From the NCBI GenBank assembly GCA_032718475.1, contig JAUCBJ010006080.1, forward strand, positions 1 to 24,867: a DNA stretch of 24,867 nt, given 5' to 3'. The stretch comes from Nemertoderma westbladi (taxonomy: Eukaryota > Xenacoelomorpha > Nemertodermatida > Nemertodermatidae). Position numbers and translations under genes: made by a program. Of the stretch, positions 1 to 10,199 are shown one piece after another (positions within the stretch are counted from its first letter, which is position 1; every line of letters starts with the position of its first letter). The notes beneath the pieces are model-generated. The model was not told where the DNA came from. It saw nothing but the letters and a program-made list of their open reading frames with translations, and made no database searches.

Positions 1-926
1 AATCGGTCAATGTATAATAATTTATAATATGCAGGGATGCACGTTATGACGCCTACATAGCAGTAGGCCTGGCAAGCCTACGACAGCACATTACTGCTAC
101 AGACTACAGCTTGCAAGCTGACAACAGAGTTGAGAGCTATACTATACTAGTGTACTACTATACACGTAGTATGAGTATCAGCAGGTAGATAGGAAAATCA
201 GTTCAGTCTTTTCCTATTGGCCGAGAGGCCTGCTGTATATCTATACCGCATCTGTTCACTTATTAAATCGTATATTTATTATGAATGGTATCAAAAATCC
301 AGTGATGCCTTGTGTATTAAAATAAAAACATTGCGGGTCCATTGTCACACAAAATTTCTTTATTTATTTTGTAATCTTAATAGTGCAGTTACGACTAACT
401 ACCAGATCGAGCGACCACGGACAGTGAAAACAGCTTCAAGCTTCGAGATTCTCCATATAGGTAGTTGTCGCATTTTGTTTCTCCCGAGTCCAGTACGTAC
501 CCCTTTCAAGTTGGTCTAATATATGTTATAGCCGGTCGTCCACGGCTAGAAAAGGTCAGAAAAGGCCGCATGCCAGAAAAGTAGCTCTGATATGACCTCA
601 TGTTCTTCTCAGAGTAGTCCACCGTTAAGACTGATAACAAGGATATTGGTTCCGGTATAGGCACTACCAATACCTATATAGCGTGCTGGAAATTGGGCAT
701 TCAACAAGAGAGTTGAGTGATGAATCCTATGATGGGACAAATTAGGACATTCAGATATTCGCAGTTGGCAGTAGAGATGCCGGATTTCAGTGCCTCTATA
801 GAAAATAAGCTGGATTTTAAGGAGTAAACCGACATATCAGTGATATTCAACCTTATCAACCTTCAACCATATCAATGACATCAACCTCGTAAAAATTTTC
901 TGTACAGTTTGTTTCTATTGTCTACT
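1..926. other. Non-coding stretch, no gene recognised
   Basis: No reading frame here resembles a known protein. The longest, a 100-codon frame at 217-519, has no recognisable domain and no credible splice context. The DNA is unremarkable AT-rich intergenic sequence with small hairpins such as TACTAC/GTAGTA near 156-176. Confidence 0.6.
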
Positions 927-1038
927 GTAGTTGTTCGTTGGTGGAAGAGCAGCAGTAGTTCCAGTACTCCTCTATGGGAGTCCATGCTGGGCTCTAACTG
1001 CTGAGGACACGATCCTAGTAGTAGTAGTTCGTTGGTGG
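927..1038 (+). mobile_element. Tiny internally deleted RTE-like copy with target-site duplication
   Basis: Positions 948-1010 match 17458-17520 of the long retrotransposon copy almost base for base (it encodes the AAVxPVLLYGSPCWALTAEDT stretch). The match then jumps straight to the element's 3' tail, GATCCTAGTAGTAG, corresponding to 17912 onward. About 390 bp of the element are therefore missing. The insert (945-1020) is bracketed by an 18-bp direct repeat, GTAGTTGTTCGTTGGTGG at 927-944 and GTAGTAGTTCGTTGGTGG at 1021-1038, with one mismatch. This is what target-primed insertion leaves. It has no coding capacity. Confidence 0.8.
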
Positions 1039-1204
1039 GTGCGGCGATGTAGAATCTACCCGAATAGAGCAGTGCTGGAATGGCCACCATTCTCCATAAA
1101 GTTGCAACTGTTTCCTCTATGAGATAATGGTATCAGAGAATGATCTCGGAACGACACCGCACAGGAGACAGCAGTTAATAATAATCATTGTTATAGAATG
1201 AGAT

Positions 1205-1810
1205 ATAGTTGATTCGTTGCTTTTTTTGACGACTTCCAGTACCTTGGGTCATGGATAGAGAGTAGCAAAAAGTCATAGAAGTTAGGAAAGCAAAGGCTTG
1301 GGTAGCTCTTTCAAAAATGGATACCACCTGGAAATCAGACCTCTCAAGTCACTTACAGACCATGTTCATTGAGCTACAGTGGAAAGTGTACTTTAATACG
1401 GGGGTGAGACCTGGACACTGACTAAATCACTTGAACAACGAATTGATGGTTGCTACACAAGTCTACTAAGGGCAGCCCTAAACATCAGCTGGAGACAATG
1501 ATAAACGCCGAGCTCTATGGTACTATACCACCTGTATCAACCACCCTCCGTGAACGCAGATTAAGATTCAGTGGGCACTGCTGGAGAACTAAAGACGAGG
1601 TCATACCAGATCTACTTTTCTGGCTACCAACTCATGGAAAGCGTAGTCGTGGACGACCGGCCATAACATATATAGCTCAACTTGAAAGGGATACTGAACT
1701 TGGGAGAAACGAAATTGCGACAACTATGGAGAATCGGGAAGCCTGGACGGATCTCATTTCCACTGCTGGAGTTTGCTCGAGTTAGTAGTCATAGTTGATT
1801 CGCTTGCTTT
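1205..1810 (+). mobile_element. 5'-truncated RTE-like retrotransposon copy, lineage B, with target-site duplication
   Basis: The insert, about 1224-1790, encodes the region after the reverse transcriptase catalytic core: a DDFQYLGSWIE-like segment near 1230-1265, then a C-terminal frame. It is flanked by near-identical direct repeats ATAGTTGATTCGTTGCTTT (1205-1223) and ATAGTTGATTCGCTTGCTTT (1791-1810), which differ by one inserted base. Its 3' end, GTTAGTAGTC, is short TAG repeats like those ending lineage A in this window. Several frameshifts separate the upstream part from the C-terminal frame, so the copy is dead. The encoded sequence is clearly diverged from the copy at 16159-17926. Confidence 0.75.
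1450..1785 (+). pseudogene. C-terminal fragment of a lineage B retrotransposon polyprotein
   Basis: This 111-codon frame carries the segment LRERRLRFSGHCWR followed by LLFWLPTHGKRSRGRPAITY. That pattern is typical of the end of endonuclease/reverse-transcriptase proteins of RTE-like non-LTR elements in cnidarians, molluscs and other invertebrates (family recognition from memory). The equivalent part of the copy at 16159-17926 reads LEQNRLRFAGHCFRHEDQPV, so the two lineages are homologous but distinct. No reverse transcriptase motifs are present in this piece and its first Met is not a natural start. It is the intact tail of an otherwise frameshifted 5'-truncated insertion. Confidence 0.75.
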
Positions 1811-2343
1811 CCCTGGTTGTGCGGACTGCGGGGTCTTGGACCTCTGAAGTTACAATTCTGTGGTCCAAATCAATTCGGTTGAACGAGCTGTATGCCTGGC
1901 AATTAATTATATTATTTTTAATAAGATGTAGTCCAGCTGAATTTTAGGTCTATTCGGCTATTGACATTTCCACAGCTTTCCCTTACACGTTTTAAATATG
2001 GTGTTCTTTGGTATAAATTCACATTCTTCCACTAAAATAAGCACCCATTTCTATTCGAATTGGTGTTATAGGTGTAACCCTTGATGTCCCAAGTAATGGC
2101 TCTTCTGGCCCAAAGTCGCGTTCAGGTCACCACCAACGACTTTGATAATCAAATTTTCTGCCGAGCTTGTTACAAACGTCCAGCCATATCCAATGTCATT
2201 GTACTTCATGACAAATCCGATGTACTTGGATACAGATGATATCAATGTTATACTGTATTCCATTGCCAGTCACCCTGTTTGCTATGAGCTTTCAGAGGGT
2301 TCTCATTTTCATAACTTTCAGTTGCGAAATTAAACCGCGTTGC
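1811..2343. other. Non-coding spacer before the satellite
   Basis: Only short chance reading frames (63-65 codons on both strands) are present, and nothing is recognised. The stretch runs from the right flank of the retrotransposon copy to the first satellite unit. Confidence 0.55.
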
Positions 2344-4936
2344 CTTAAATCAGCTTTGAGGTAGGCTGCCATTTGTTGATTACCCTCTACCTACCCATGG
2401 CCTACATCCTTGCTGCTCCTTAAAGCAGCTTTTAGGTAGGCTGCCATTTGTTGATTACCCTCTACCTACCCATGGCCTACATCCTTTGAGGTAGGCTGCC
2501 ATTTGTTGATTACCCTCTACCTACCCATGGCCTACATCCTTTGAGGTAGGCTGCCATTTGTTGATTACCCTCTACCTACCCATGGCCTACATCCTTTGAG
2601 GTAGGCTGCCATTTGTTGATTACCCTCTACCTACCCATGGCCTACACCCTTGCTGCTCCTTAAAGCAGCTTTGAGGTAGGCTGCCATTTGTTGATTACCC
2701 TCTACCTACCCTGGCCTACATCCTTGCTGCTCCTTAAAGCAGCTTTTAGGTAGGCTGCCATTTGTTGATTACCCTCCACCTACCCATGGCCTACATCCTT
2801 GCTGCTCCTTAAAGCAGCTTTGAGGTAGGCTGCCATTTGTTGATTACCCTCTACCTACCCTGGCCTACATCCTTGCTGCTCCTTAAAGCAGCTTTTAGGT
2901 AGGCTGCCATTTGTTGATTACCCTCTACCTACCCATGGCCTACATCCTTGCTGCTCCTTAAAGCAGCTTTGAGGTAGGCTGCCATTTGTTGATTACCCTC
3001 TACCTACCCATGGCCTACATCCTTACATCCTTGCTGCTCCTTAAAGCAGCTTTGAGGTAGGCTGCCATTTGTTGATTACCCTCTACCTACCCATGGCCTA
3101 CATCCTTTTAGGTAGGCTGCCATTTGTTGATTACCCTCTACCTACCCATGGCCTACATCCTTGCTGCTCCTTAAAGCAGCTTTGAGGTAGGCTGCGATTT
3201 GTTGATTACCCTCTACCTACCCATGGCCTACATCCTTGCTGCTCCTTAAAGCAGCTTTGAGGTAGGCTGCCATTTGTTGATTACCCTCTACCTACCCATG
3301 GCCTACATCCTTGCTGCTCCTTAAAGCAGCTTTTAGGTAGGCTGCCATTTGTTGATTACCCTCTACCTACCCATGGCCTACATCCTTGCTGCTCCTTAAA
3401 GCAGCTTTGAGGTAGGCTGCCATTTGTTGATTACCCTCTACCTACCCATGGCCTACATCCTTTTAGGTAGGCTGCCATTTGTTGATTACCCTCTACCTAC
3501 CCATGGCCTACATCCTTTTAGGTAGGCTGCCATTTGTTGATTACCCTCTACCTACCCATGGCCTACATCCTTTTAGGTAGGCTGCCATTTGTTGATTACC
3601 CTCTACCTACCCATGGCCTACATCCTTGCTGCTCCTTAAAGCAGCTTTGAGGTAGGCTGCCATTTGTTGATTACCCTCTACCTACCCATGGCCTACATCC
3701 TTTTAGGTAGGCTGCCATTTGTTGATTACCCTCTACCTACCCATGGCCTACATCCTTTTAGGTAGGCTGCCATTTGTTGATTACCCTCTACCTACCCATG
3801 GCCTACATCCTTGCTGCTCCTTAAAGCAGCTTTGAGGTAGGCTGCCATTTGTTGATTACCCTCTACCTACCCATGGCCTACATCCTTGCTGCTCCTTAAA
3901 TCAGCTTTGAGGTAGGCTGCCATTTGTTGATTACCCTCTACCTACCCATGGCCTACATCCTTGCTGCTCCTTAAAGCAGCTTTGAGGTAGGCTGCCATTT
4001 GTTGATTACCCTCTACCTACCCATGGCCTACACCCTTGCTGCTCCTTAAAGCAGCTTTTAGGTAGGCTGCCATTTGTTGATTACCCTCTACCTACCCTGG
4101 CCTACATCCTTGCTGCTCCTTAAAGCAGCTTTGAGGTAGGCTGCCATTTGTTGATTACCCTCCACCTATCCATGGCCTACATCATTTTAGGTAGGCTGCC
4201 ATTTGTTGATTACCCTCTACCTACCCTGGCCTACATCCTTGCTGCTCCTTAAAGCAGCTTTGAGGTAGGCTGCCATTTGTTGATTACCCTCCACCTATCC
4301 ATGGCCTACATCCTTTTAGGTAGGCTGCCATTTGTTGATGACCCTCTACCTACCCATGGCCTACATCCTTGCTGCTCCTTATAGCAGCTTTGAGGTAGGC
4401 TGCCATTTGTTGATTACCCTCTACCTACCCATGGCCTACATCCTTGCTGCTCCTTATAGCAGCTTTGAGGTAGGCTGCCATTTGTTGATTACCCTCTACC
4501 TACCCATGGCCTACATCCTTGCTGCTCCTTAAAGCAGCTTTGAGGTAGGCTGCCATTTGTTGATTACCCTCTACCTACCCATGGCCTACACCCTTGCTGC
4601 TCCTTAAAGCAGCTTTTAGGTAGGCTGCCATTTGTTGATTACCCTCTACCTACCCTGGCCTACATCCTTGCTGCTCCTTAAAGCAGCTTTGAGGTAGGCT
4701 GCCATTTGTTGATTACCCTCCACCTATCCATGGCCTACATCATTTTAGGTAGGCTGCCATTTGTTGATTACCCTCTACCTACCCTGGCCTACATCCTTGC
4801 TGCTCCTTAAAGCAGCTTTGAGGTAGGCTGCCATTTGTTGATTACCCTCCACCTATCCATGGCCTACATCCTTTTAGGTAGGCTGCCATTTGTTGATGAC
4901 CCTCTACCTACCCATGGCCTACATCCTTGCTGCTTT
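2344..4936. repeat. Modular 75/55-bp satellite array, about 38 units
   Basis: I count about 38 copies of a core starting GAGGTAGGCTGCCATTTGTT and continuing through CCTCTACCTACCCATGGCC. Long units are 75 bp and include a module GCTGCTCCTTAAAGCAGC, a 6-bp stem (GCTGCT/AGCAGC) with a 6-base loop. Short units are about 55 bp and lack exactly this module (CATCCTTTGAGG instead of CATCCTTGCTGC...). The core can also pair with itself (GTAGGC with GCCTAC). Variant units (CCCTGG for CCCATGG, CACCTATCC, CATCATT) recur in the same order: the block 4021-4376 is repeated identically at 4579-4934, an offset of 558 bp. The short frames inside are not genes. Confidence 0.95.
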
Positions 4937-6197
4937 CTTTAGTGCTCCTTCTATTGCATCATAAAGGTTTCCTCCTCAGTATTGACATAAAGACAAACAT
5001 GGTGAATCAGCAACACGCCATACAGTATATTTTAGCTTCTTTCAAATTTAAATCTCATCAAAATACAAAAACGGTATAAATAATGTAACGCCATCTAGAG
5101 AGGTTTACAAAAACAATATTATAGCACAAAAATCATCATGGCCGCTGATTCGAGGATAGGACAGATTTACAGTATTTGAGTACTGTGAGTACAGATCAAT
5201 TTAGCATAGATTTAGTACAGTACCGCAGTAGTTGGTCTGCTATTAGTATTTTGAGTTTCCGTACATCTGTTTGTTATGAACTAACGAACTAATAGTTTTA
5301 GCCAGTTAGCAGCAGGTTTCTCCAGGGTAAGGGAAACCGGGATAACTAAAGTGGTAGATTGCCTTGGAACGCAAGATCTCTTTTTAGGGTCTTATATGCG
5401 GTATGTATCCCAGCCCAGTATCCGTCTGTCCGCCTAGTCCAATTTCTACACTTCAAGTATAGTCTACCTTCACAGACCCACGCCTTACCTAATCCTTCTC
5501 AATACTGGAGATATACTGATGCATCAGCAAGGGATTACACTTAAAGGGAAATTTGAAAAAAATTTCGTAAGTATCTTGTGCTACAACTTACAAAGACTTG
5601 AAACACAGACTTATATTCTGCTCTTTCTGGCTTTACTTTGATGGTAGTAGTATGGTGTCGCACTATTAGAAAAGTATTAATCAAATTCTCAAAGGGACGC
5701 TGCATAATTAGTTATATCTTTCACTCGTAAAGGGGTTTGTGGTGCTGTGATAGATGATCATGATGCACCACATTGTTTTGTAATTTTTCTAAAACTTCAG
5801 TGCGGTATGATTTCCAACCCACACGCAAACAGCTGTTACTATTTTGCTGTACAATGAATATAACATATAATAATAGCAGGGAAAATCAACAGAAATTTAA
5901 ATCCTTATGGGAAGTTACTATCAATAAGTTATCATAAGGTGAAACTTGAACATAAGGTGAAAGCGGTTTGTCGAGAACTTAACGACTGTCATTAAGTAAA
6001 ATGTATAGTTTCTAACGGAATGGAACGTTGAGTGCACATTTAACACCAAATTTTAAAATTATATTAAAAATAAGAAACTTTAGAGGTTAAATAATAAAAC
6101 AGAATAATGTGATGTATTTTGCTAAGAATATCTTGTGTTGTAAAAATAGGAACACAGTATTCTAGTTAAATCATATGATTATATTTTACTGCGACTG
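4937..6197. other. Long non-coding stretch between two satellites
   Basis: No coding region, RNA gene or element end was recognised. The longest frame (5359-5544, 61 codons) has no family resemblance. The DNA is AT-rich and of ordinary complexity. Confidence 0.55.
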
Positions 6198-7406
6198 CTT
6201 GGAAGTTCACATACATTTAGTCGGTCGCTGATCGGTTCACATACATTTAGTCGGTCGCTGATTGGTTCACATACATTTAGTCGATCGCTGATTGGTTTAC
6301 ATACATTTAGTCGATCGCTGATTGGTTTACATACATTTAGTCGATCGCTGATTGGTTCACATACATTTAGTCGGTCGCTGAAAGGTTCACATACATTTAG
6401 TCGATCGTGATTGGTTTACATACATTAAGTCGGTCGCCGATTGGTTCACATACATTTAGTCGGTCGCTGATTGGTTCACATACATTTAGTCGATCGCTGA
6501 TTGGTTTACATACATTTAGTCGATCGCTGATTGGTTTACATACATTTAGTCGATCGCTGATTGGTTCACATACATTTAGTCGATCGCTATTGGTTCACAT
6601 ATGTTTAGTCGGTCGCTGATTGGTTCACATACATTTAGTCGGTCGCTGATTGGTTCACATACATTTAGTCGATCGCTGATTGGTTCACATACATTTAGTC
6701 GGTCGCTGATTGGTTCACATACATTTAGTCGATCGCTGATTGGTTCACATACATTTAGTCGGTCGCTGATTGGTTCACATACATTTAGTCGGTCGTTGAT
6801 TGGTTCACATACATTTAGTCGATCGCTGATTGGTTCACATACATTTAGTCGGTCGCTGATTGGTTCACATACATCTAGTCGATCGCTGATTGGTTCACAT
6901 ACATTTAGTCGGTCGCTGATTGGTTCACATACATTTAGTCGATCGCTGATTGGTTTACATACATTTAGTCGGTCGCTGATTGGTTCACATACATCTAGTC
7001 GATCGCTGATTGGTTCACATACATTTAGTCGGTCTCTGATTGGTTTACATACATTTAGTCGGTCGCTGATTGGTTCACATACATCTAGTCGATCGCTGAT
7101 TGGTTCACATACATTTAGTCGGTCGCTGATTGGTTCACATACATCTAGTCGATCGCTGATTGGTTCACATACATTTAGTCGGTCGCTGATTGGTTCACAT
7201 ACATCTAGTCGATCGCTGATTGGTTCACATACATTTAGTCGGTCGCTGATTGGTTCACATACATCTAGTCGATCGCTGATTGGTTCACATACATTTAGTC
7301 GGTCGCTGATTGGTTCACATACATTTAGTCGATCGCTGATTGGTTCACATACATTTAGTCGGTCGGTGATTGGTTCACATACATTTAGTCGGTCGCTGAT
7401 TGGTTC
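6198..7406. repeat. 30-bp satellite array, about 40 units, with Y-box-like core
   Basis: The unit is TTCACATACATTTAGTCGGT followed by CGCTGATTGG (30 bp), repeated about 40 times with few changes. Two units have lost one base (near 6405 and 6588). From about 6870 to 7320 units alternate between a TTTAGTCGG form and a TCTAGTCGA form, which makes a 60-bp higher-order unit. Nearly every junction contains CTGATTGGTT, which matches the classical Y-box/NF-Y consensus CTGATTGGYY (inverted CCAAT). Because 30 is divisible by three and one frame has no stop, a 295-codon frame (SHTFSRSLIG repeated) runs through it. I regard that as a by-product. Confidence 0.95.
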
Positions 7407-7674
7407 TTGCTGTTACATTTCTACTGAATTTTATTTTATTTTAGGATCTTCTGATAGATCTAGAATGAAGATAAAAATACAAGCCTAGAAACTTCGAAAT
7501 GGAGAATCTGAAAAGTGAAAAGTGCATCAGACGTCTAACATCTGTCGAACATACATAGAATAATAAACTGTTACCAAGCAACAATCACGATTATAATTAT
7601 TACATAATATAAATTTAGTTACAATTTTAGTTATAATTTTGTCGATAATCAATTAAAAATCTGTTCAAAATATG

Positions 7675-7776
7675 ATTATTATATTAATGTATATATTATT
7701 ATATTAATGTATATATTATTATATTAATGTATATATTATTATATTAATGTATATATTATTATATTAATGTATATTA
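7675..7776. repeat. AT-only 20-bp minisatellite, about 5 units
   Basis: The unit ATATTAATGTATATATTATT repeats exactly about five times, ending in a partial copy. It contains no G/C beyond one G per unit. No coding or regulatory role is visible. Confidence 0.9.
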
Positions 7777-8470
7777 ATACCGAAACTGCCTGTATAGGAT
7801 GAGTATTTATCAAAAGTTTTGCTATTTGCTATCTATAGTATCTATCTATGTATGTTTGTGCCATAAATCAGCCGTTATTCGCACTGTTATGAGACTTTAC
7901 CTAGTTATAAAGGTCGTCTGACAACGTTTAAGCAATAGATTTTCCGAAAAAATAATAGACATACAAGCGCCGCGAGGGTAATAATGTAGACGAGTTTTCC
8001 GTTGACTATACACCGAAACCACCTGGTTCCGCATATTTAACGATATTTAATTTTTTGATCAGTATCGGTAGTGGAATATTGTAAGTTATATATTTGGTGA
8101 CGAGATGTACAGGACGAGCGCAATGATGGTACCAATGGAGACAGAGTACTCAGTACTGAGATCGTTTCATGCTGATCGTTGCGTCTCTAATGGGCAAATC
8201 TATATTTGCCTCGGAAGACGAAAATCCCACTCCTAAACAATGTCTAACACATCAGGGCTATCTTCTGCCTGGAAGCTGTTCAAAGGGAATCACGCAGGCC
8301 ATTTATGTTTCGCAAAAGTGTAACTTGGCTCCTCATTTTTATTAGTAACACAAAGGTTCGTGTGAGATTTTTTTTATTTTTCAAGTCCTCTCAAGAGCCA
8401 GAAAGTCAATCAGAAAGTGAGAAAGTTAATATTGTAAAATATATATGATTCGATCTAATCATATCCATTC
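7777..8470. other. Non-coding stretch, no gene recognised
   Basis: No reading frame of interest is present on either strand. The stretch contains a small perfect palindrome CTCAGTACTGAG near 8150. Nothing else stands out before the retrotransposon cluster starts. Confidence 0.5.
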
Positions 8471-8670
8471 GACACACATCCATTCGAAGTCCAATGGGGA
8501 GTCCTTCAGGGTGAAACACTTGCACCATTCTTATTCATAATTGTGGTAGACTGTGTTCTACGCATGTCCTGAGATCATCATAATGACGAATGATGTTGGT
8601 AACACAACCTACTGGTTCCAGAGCTAAGAAACTGATCTAAAATTTCCTGATGACTTATATGAGTACTACT
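8471..8670 (+). mobile_element. Diverged lineage A retrotransposon fragment (reverse transcriptase blocks B-C)
   Basis: This stretch aligns by eye with 16915-17130 of the long copy. Shared runs include CACTTGCACCATTCTTRTTCATAATTG-type sequence around the GDTLAPFLFIIV-coding block, the CGCATGTCCT stretch, and CTACTGGYTCCAGA. There are many substitutions and indels, with no open frame. It stops at about 8670, immediately against the 3' tail of an antisense copy. Its likely continuation is the plus-strand piece at 9664-9991, so it seems to be the left half of an older element split by a younger insertion. Confidence 0.75.
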
Positions 8671-8672
8671 CT

Positions 8673-9483
8673 CTACTACTAGGATCGGCATGCTGCATTG
8701 CAGCTGCATTTTTAAGAATGCTGTGCCGGCTTGTCGACAAAATTGCGCCGCCACAACTCAGCAATGACATTTGCTAGATCATCCGCATCTTCAAGGCCAG
8801 TGTCCTTTAAGATGCGTCTCAAGAAAGTCATGGGCTGTCCACCATGCTTATTCACTCCTTGAGGCTGCCAAAGTACAAGATTATGCACTGGCTGGTCCTC
8901 ACGGCGAAAGCAATTTCCTGCAAAGCGGAGGCGATTTTGTTCTAGTGTCAAGCTTAGGGGAACCAATGAAACACCTCCAATGTTATATAGTGTCTGGTTA
9001 GAGATGTGTGCATTGTACTTGACACAATGAACCCGGCGTAGCATTCTTGTGAATGTGCCATCCAGAGATTTGGTGTCCTTAGCAGTTAGAGCCCAGCATG
9101 GACTCCCATAGAGGAGTACTGGAACTACTGCTGCTCTAAATAATCGGACCTTAAGTTTCCGATTAATTCTCGGTGATTTCCAAATACTGGAAAGCCTATT
9201 CAAGGCTGCCCATGCCTTTCCCTTACGTATTCGAAGGTCCTCACCTGACTTTCGGATCCATGATCCCAGGTAACAGAAGTCGTCCAAATGCTCAAGCATA
9301 CCATCCTTTGAGCTTATGCTCATCCGATCAGAGACTTGCTGAGGACTTTCAAAGTTTACTGTCAAAATTTTGGTCTTTCTGGAGTTAATAAAAAGACCAA
9401 CACTAGAAGCAGCATGTTCTAATGAGCTGAGGAGCCGTTGGGCTCCCTCTAGTGATTCTTAGAGTACTCCTAAGTCATCAGCA
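8673..9483 (-). mobile_element. 5'-truncated lineage A retrotransposon copy, antisense
   Basis: The reverse complement matches 17111 to about 17925 of the long copy closely, ending in the same 3' tail (TTAAAAATGCAGCTGCAATG, then GATCCTAGTAGTAG). The encoded protein is about 92% identical by eye. The 5' end is abrupt at the codons for ADDLGVL, so most of the reverse transcriptase is missing. A TCA to TAA change near 9461 stops the frame just after the truncation point. No clear target-site duplication was found at its ends. Confidence 0.85.
8712..9365 (-). pseudogene. C-terminal part of lineage A retrotransposon protein
   Basis: This 217-codon frame runs from TVNFESPQQVSDRM to the protein's natural end, VDKPAQHS. 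It holds the post-RT region: DDFCYLGSWIRKSGEDLRIR, then the RLFRAAVVPVLLYGSPCWAL segment, then the terminal LEQNRLRFAGNCFR segment. Compared with the long copy it has about 16 substitutions and lacks two residues near LANVIAELW. The reverse transcriptase catalytic blocks lie upstream and are missing. The Met at 9365 is internal, so this is not a functional gene. Confidence 0.85.
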
Positions 9484-9663
9484 GGGGGGTCGATAACAGC
9501 ACAATACACAATAACCTCTAACAATCAGTCCGTTTGCCACCAGTTACACCACAGTTGTACAACATAAACCCACAGCAGTACGTTTTTCATACTGTACATA
9601 ACAATAACATAACACTGATAATTTTCTACAACCCCCTCCACACTAGTAACTTCCTATTCTATC

Positions 9664-9991
9664 TAACTGCTGAGGACACCAAATCTCAGGATGGCATTTT
9701 CACAAGAATGCTACATCGGGTTCACTGTGTCAAGTACAATGGACACATATCCAATCAGACACTATATAACATTGGAAATTTCCCCCTAGTCTCAAAAAGT
9801 TCACCACTTGAATATAACCACCCCCGCTTTGCAGGTCATGGATCCACTGCAAAACCAGCCAGTCCAGTGCATAATGTTGTGCTTTGGTGCCCTCATGGAG
9901 AGAATAAGTATGGTGGACAGACACCCCATGATTTTCTTGAGATGCCTCTTAAGGTACACTGGACTTGAAGATCGAGATGATGTAGCAAATT
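9664..9991 (+). mobile_element. Diverged lineage A retrotransposon fragment (C-terminal region)
   Basis: This aligns with 17506-17822 of the long copy: TAACTGCTGAGGACACCAAA at the start, then sequence encoding ISNQTLYNIG, and GATGTAGCAAAT at the end. The homologous frame is broken by indels, so pieces fall into two overlapping frames (9534-9968 and 9808-10032). Divergence from the long copy is clearly higher than that of the antisense copy. It is collinear with the fragment at 8471-8670 and may be the right half of the same old insertion. Confidence 0.75.
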
Positions 9992-10199
9992 ACAGAGGCA
10001 CCAGTGATACGTCGGTATGGGTTTGGTTGTAGTTTGTAAGATATGGTGTAGTTTGTAAAGTAATAGTTGTGTGAAGGGGCTCTGCATTGTTCAGTTTTAT
10101 TGGAAAGAGTCTTAATTGTTGAATTCAAAAAGACACTTTTGCTCTATAACATATAAATTACACTGTAATCAGTAACTATTAATTTTTTCGCAATTCGAA

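Noticed and set aside
217-519. 100-codon frame at the left edge
   Set aside because: No family resemblance, ordinary length for chance in this DNA, nothing supporting a promoter or exon.
4332-4532. 66-codon frame in the first satellite
   Set aside because: It is a product of the repeat unit (LPMAYILAAP repeated) and is broken elsewhere by unit length changes.
2344-7406. CRISPR array
   Set aside because: The repeats are contiguous satellites without unique spacers, in DNA with introns and animal transposons.
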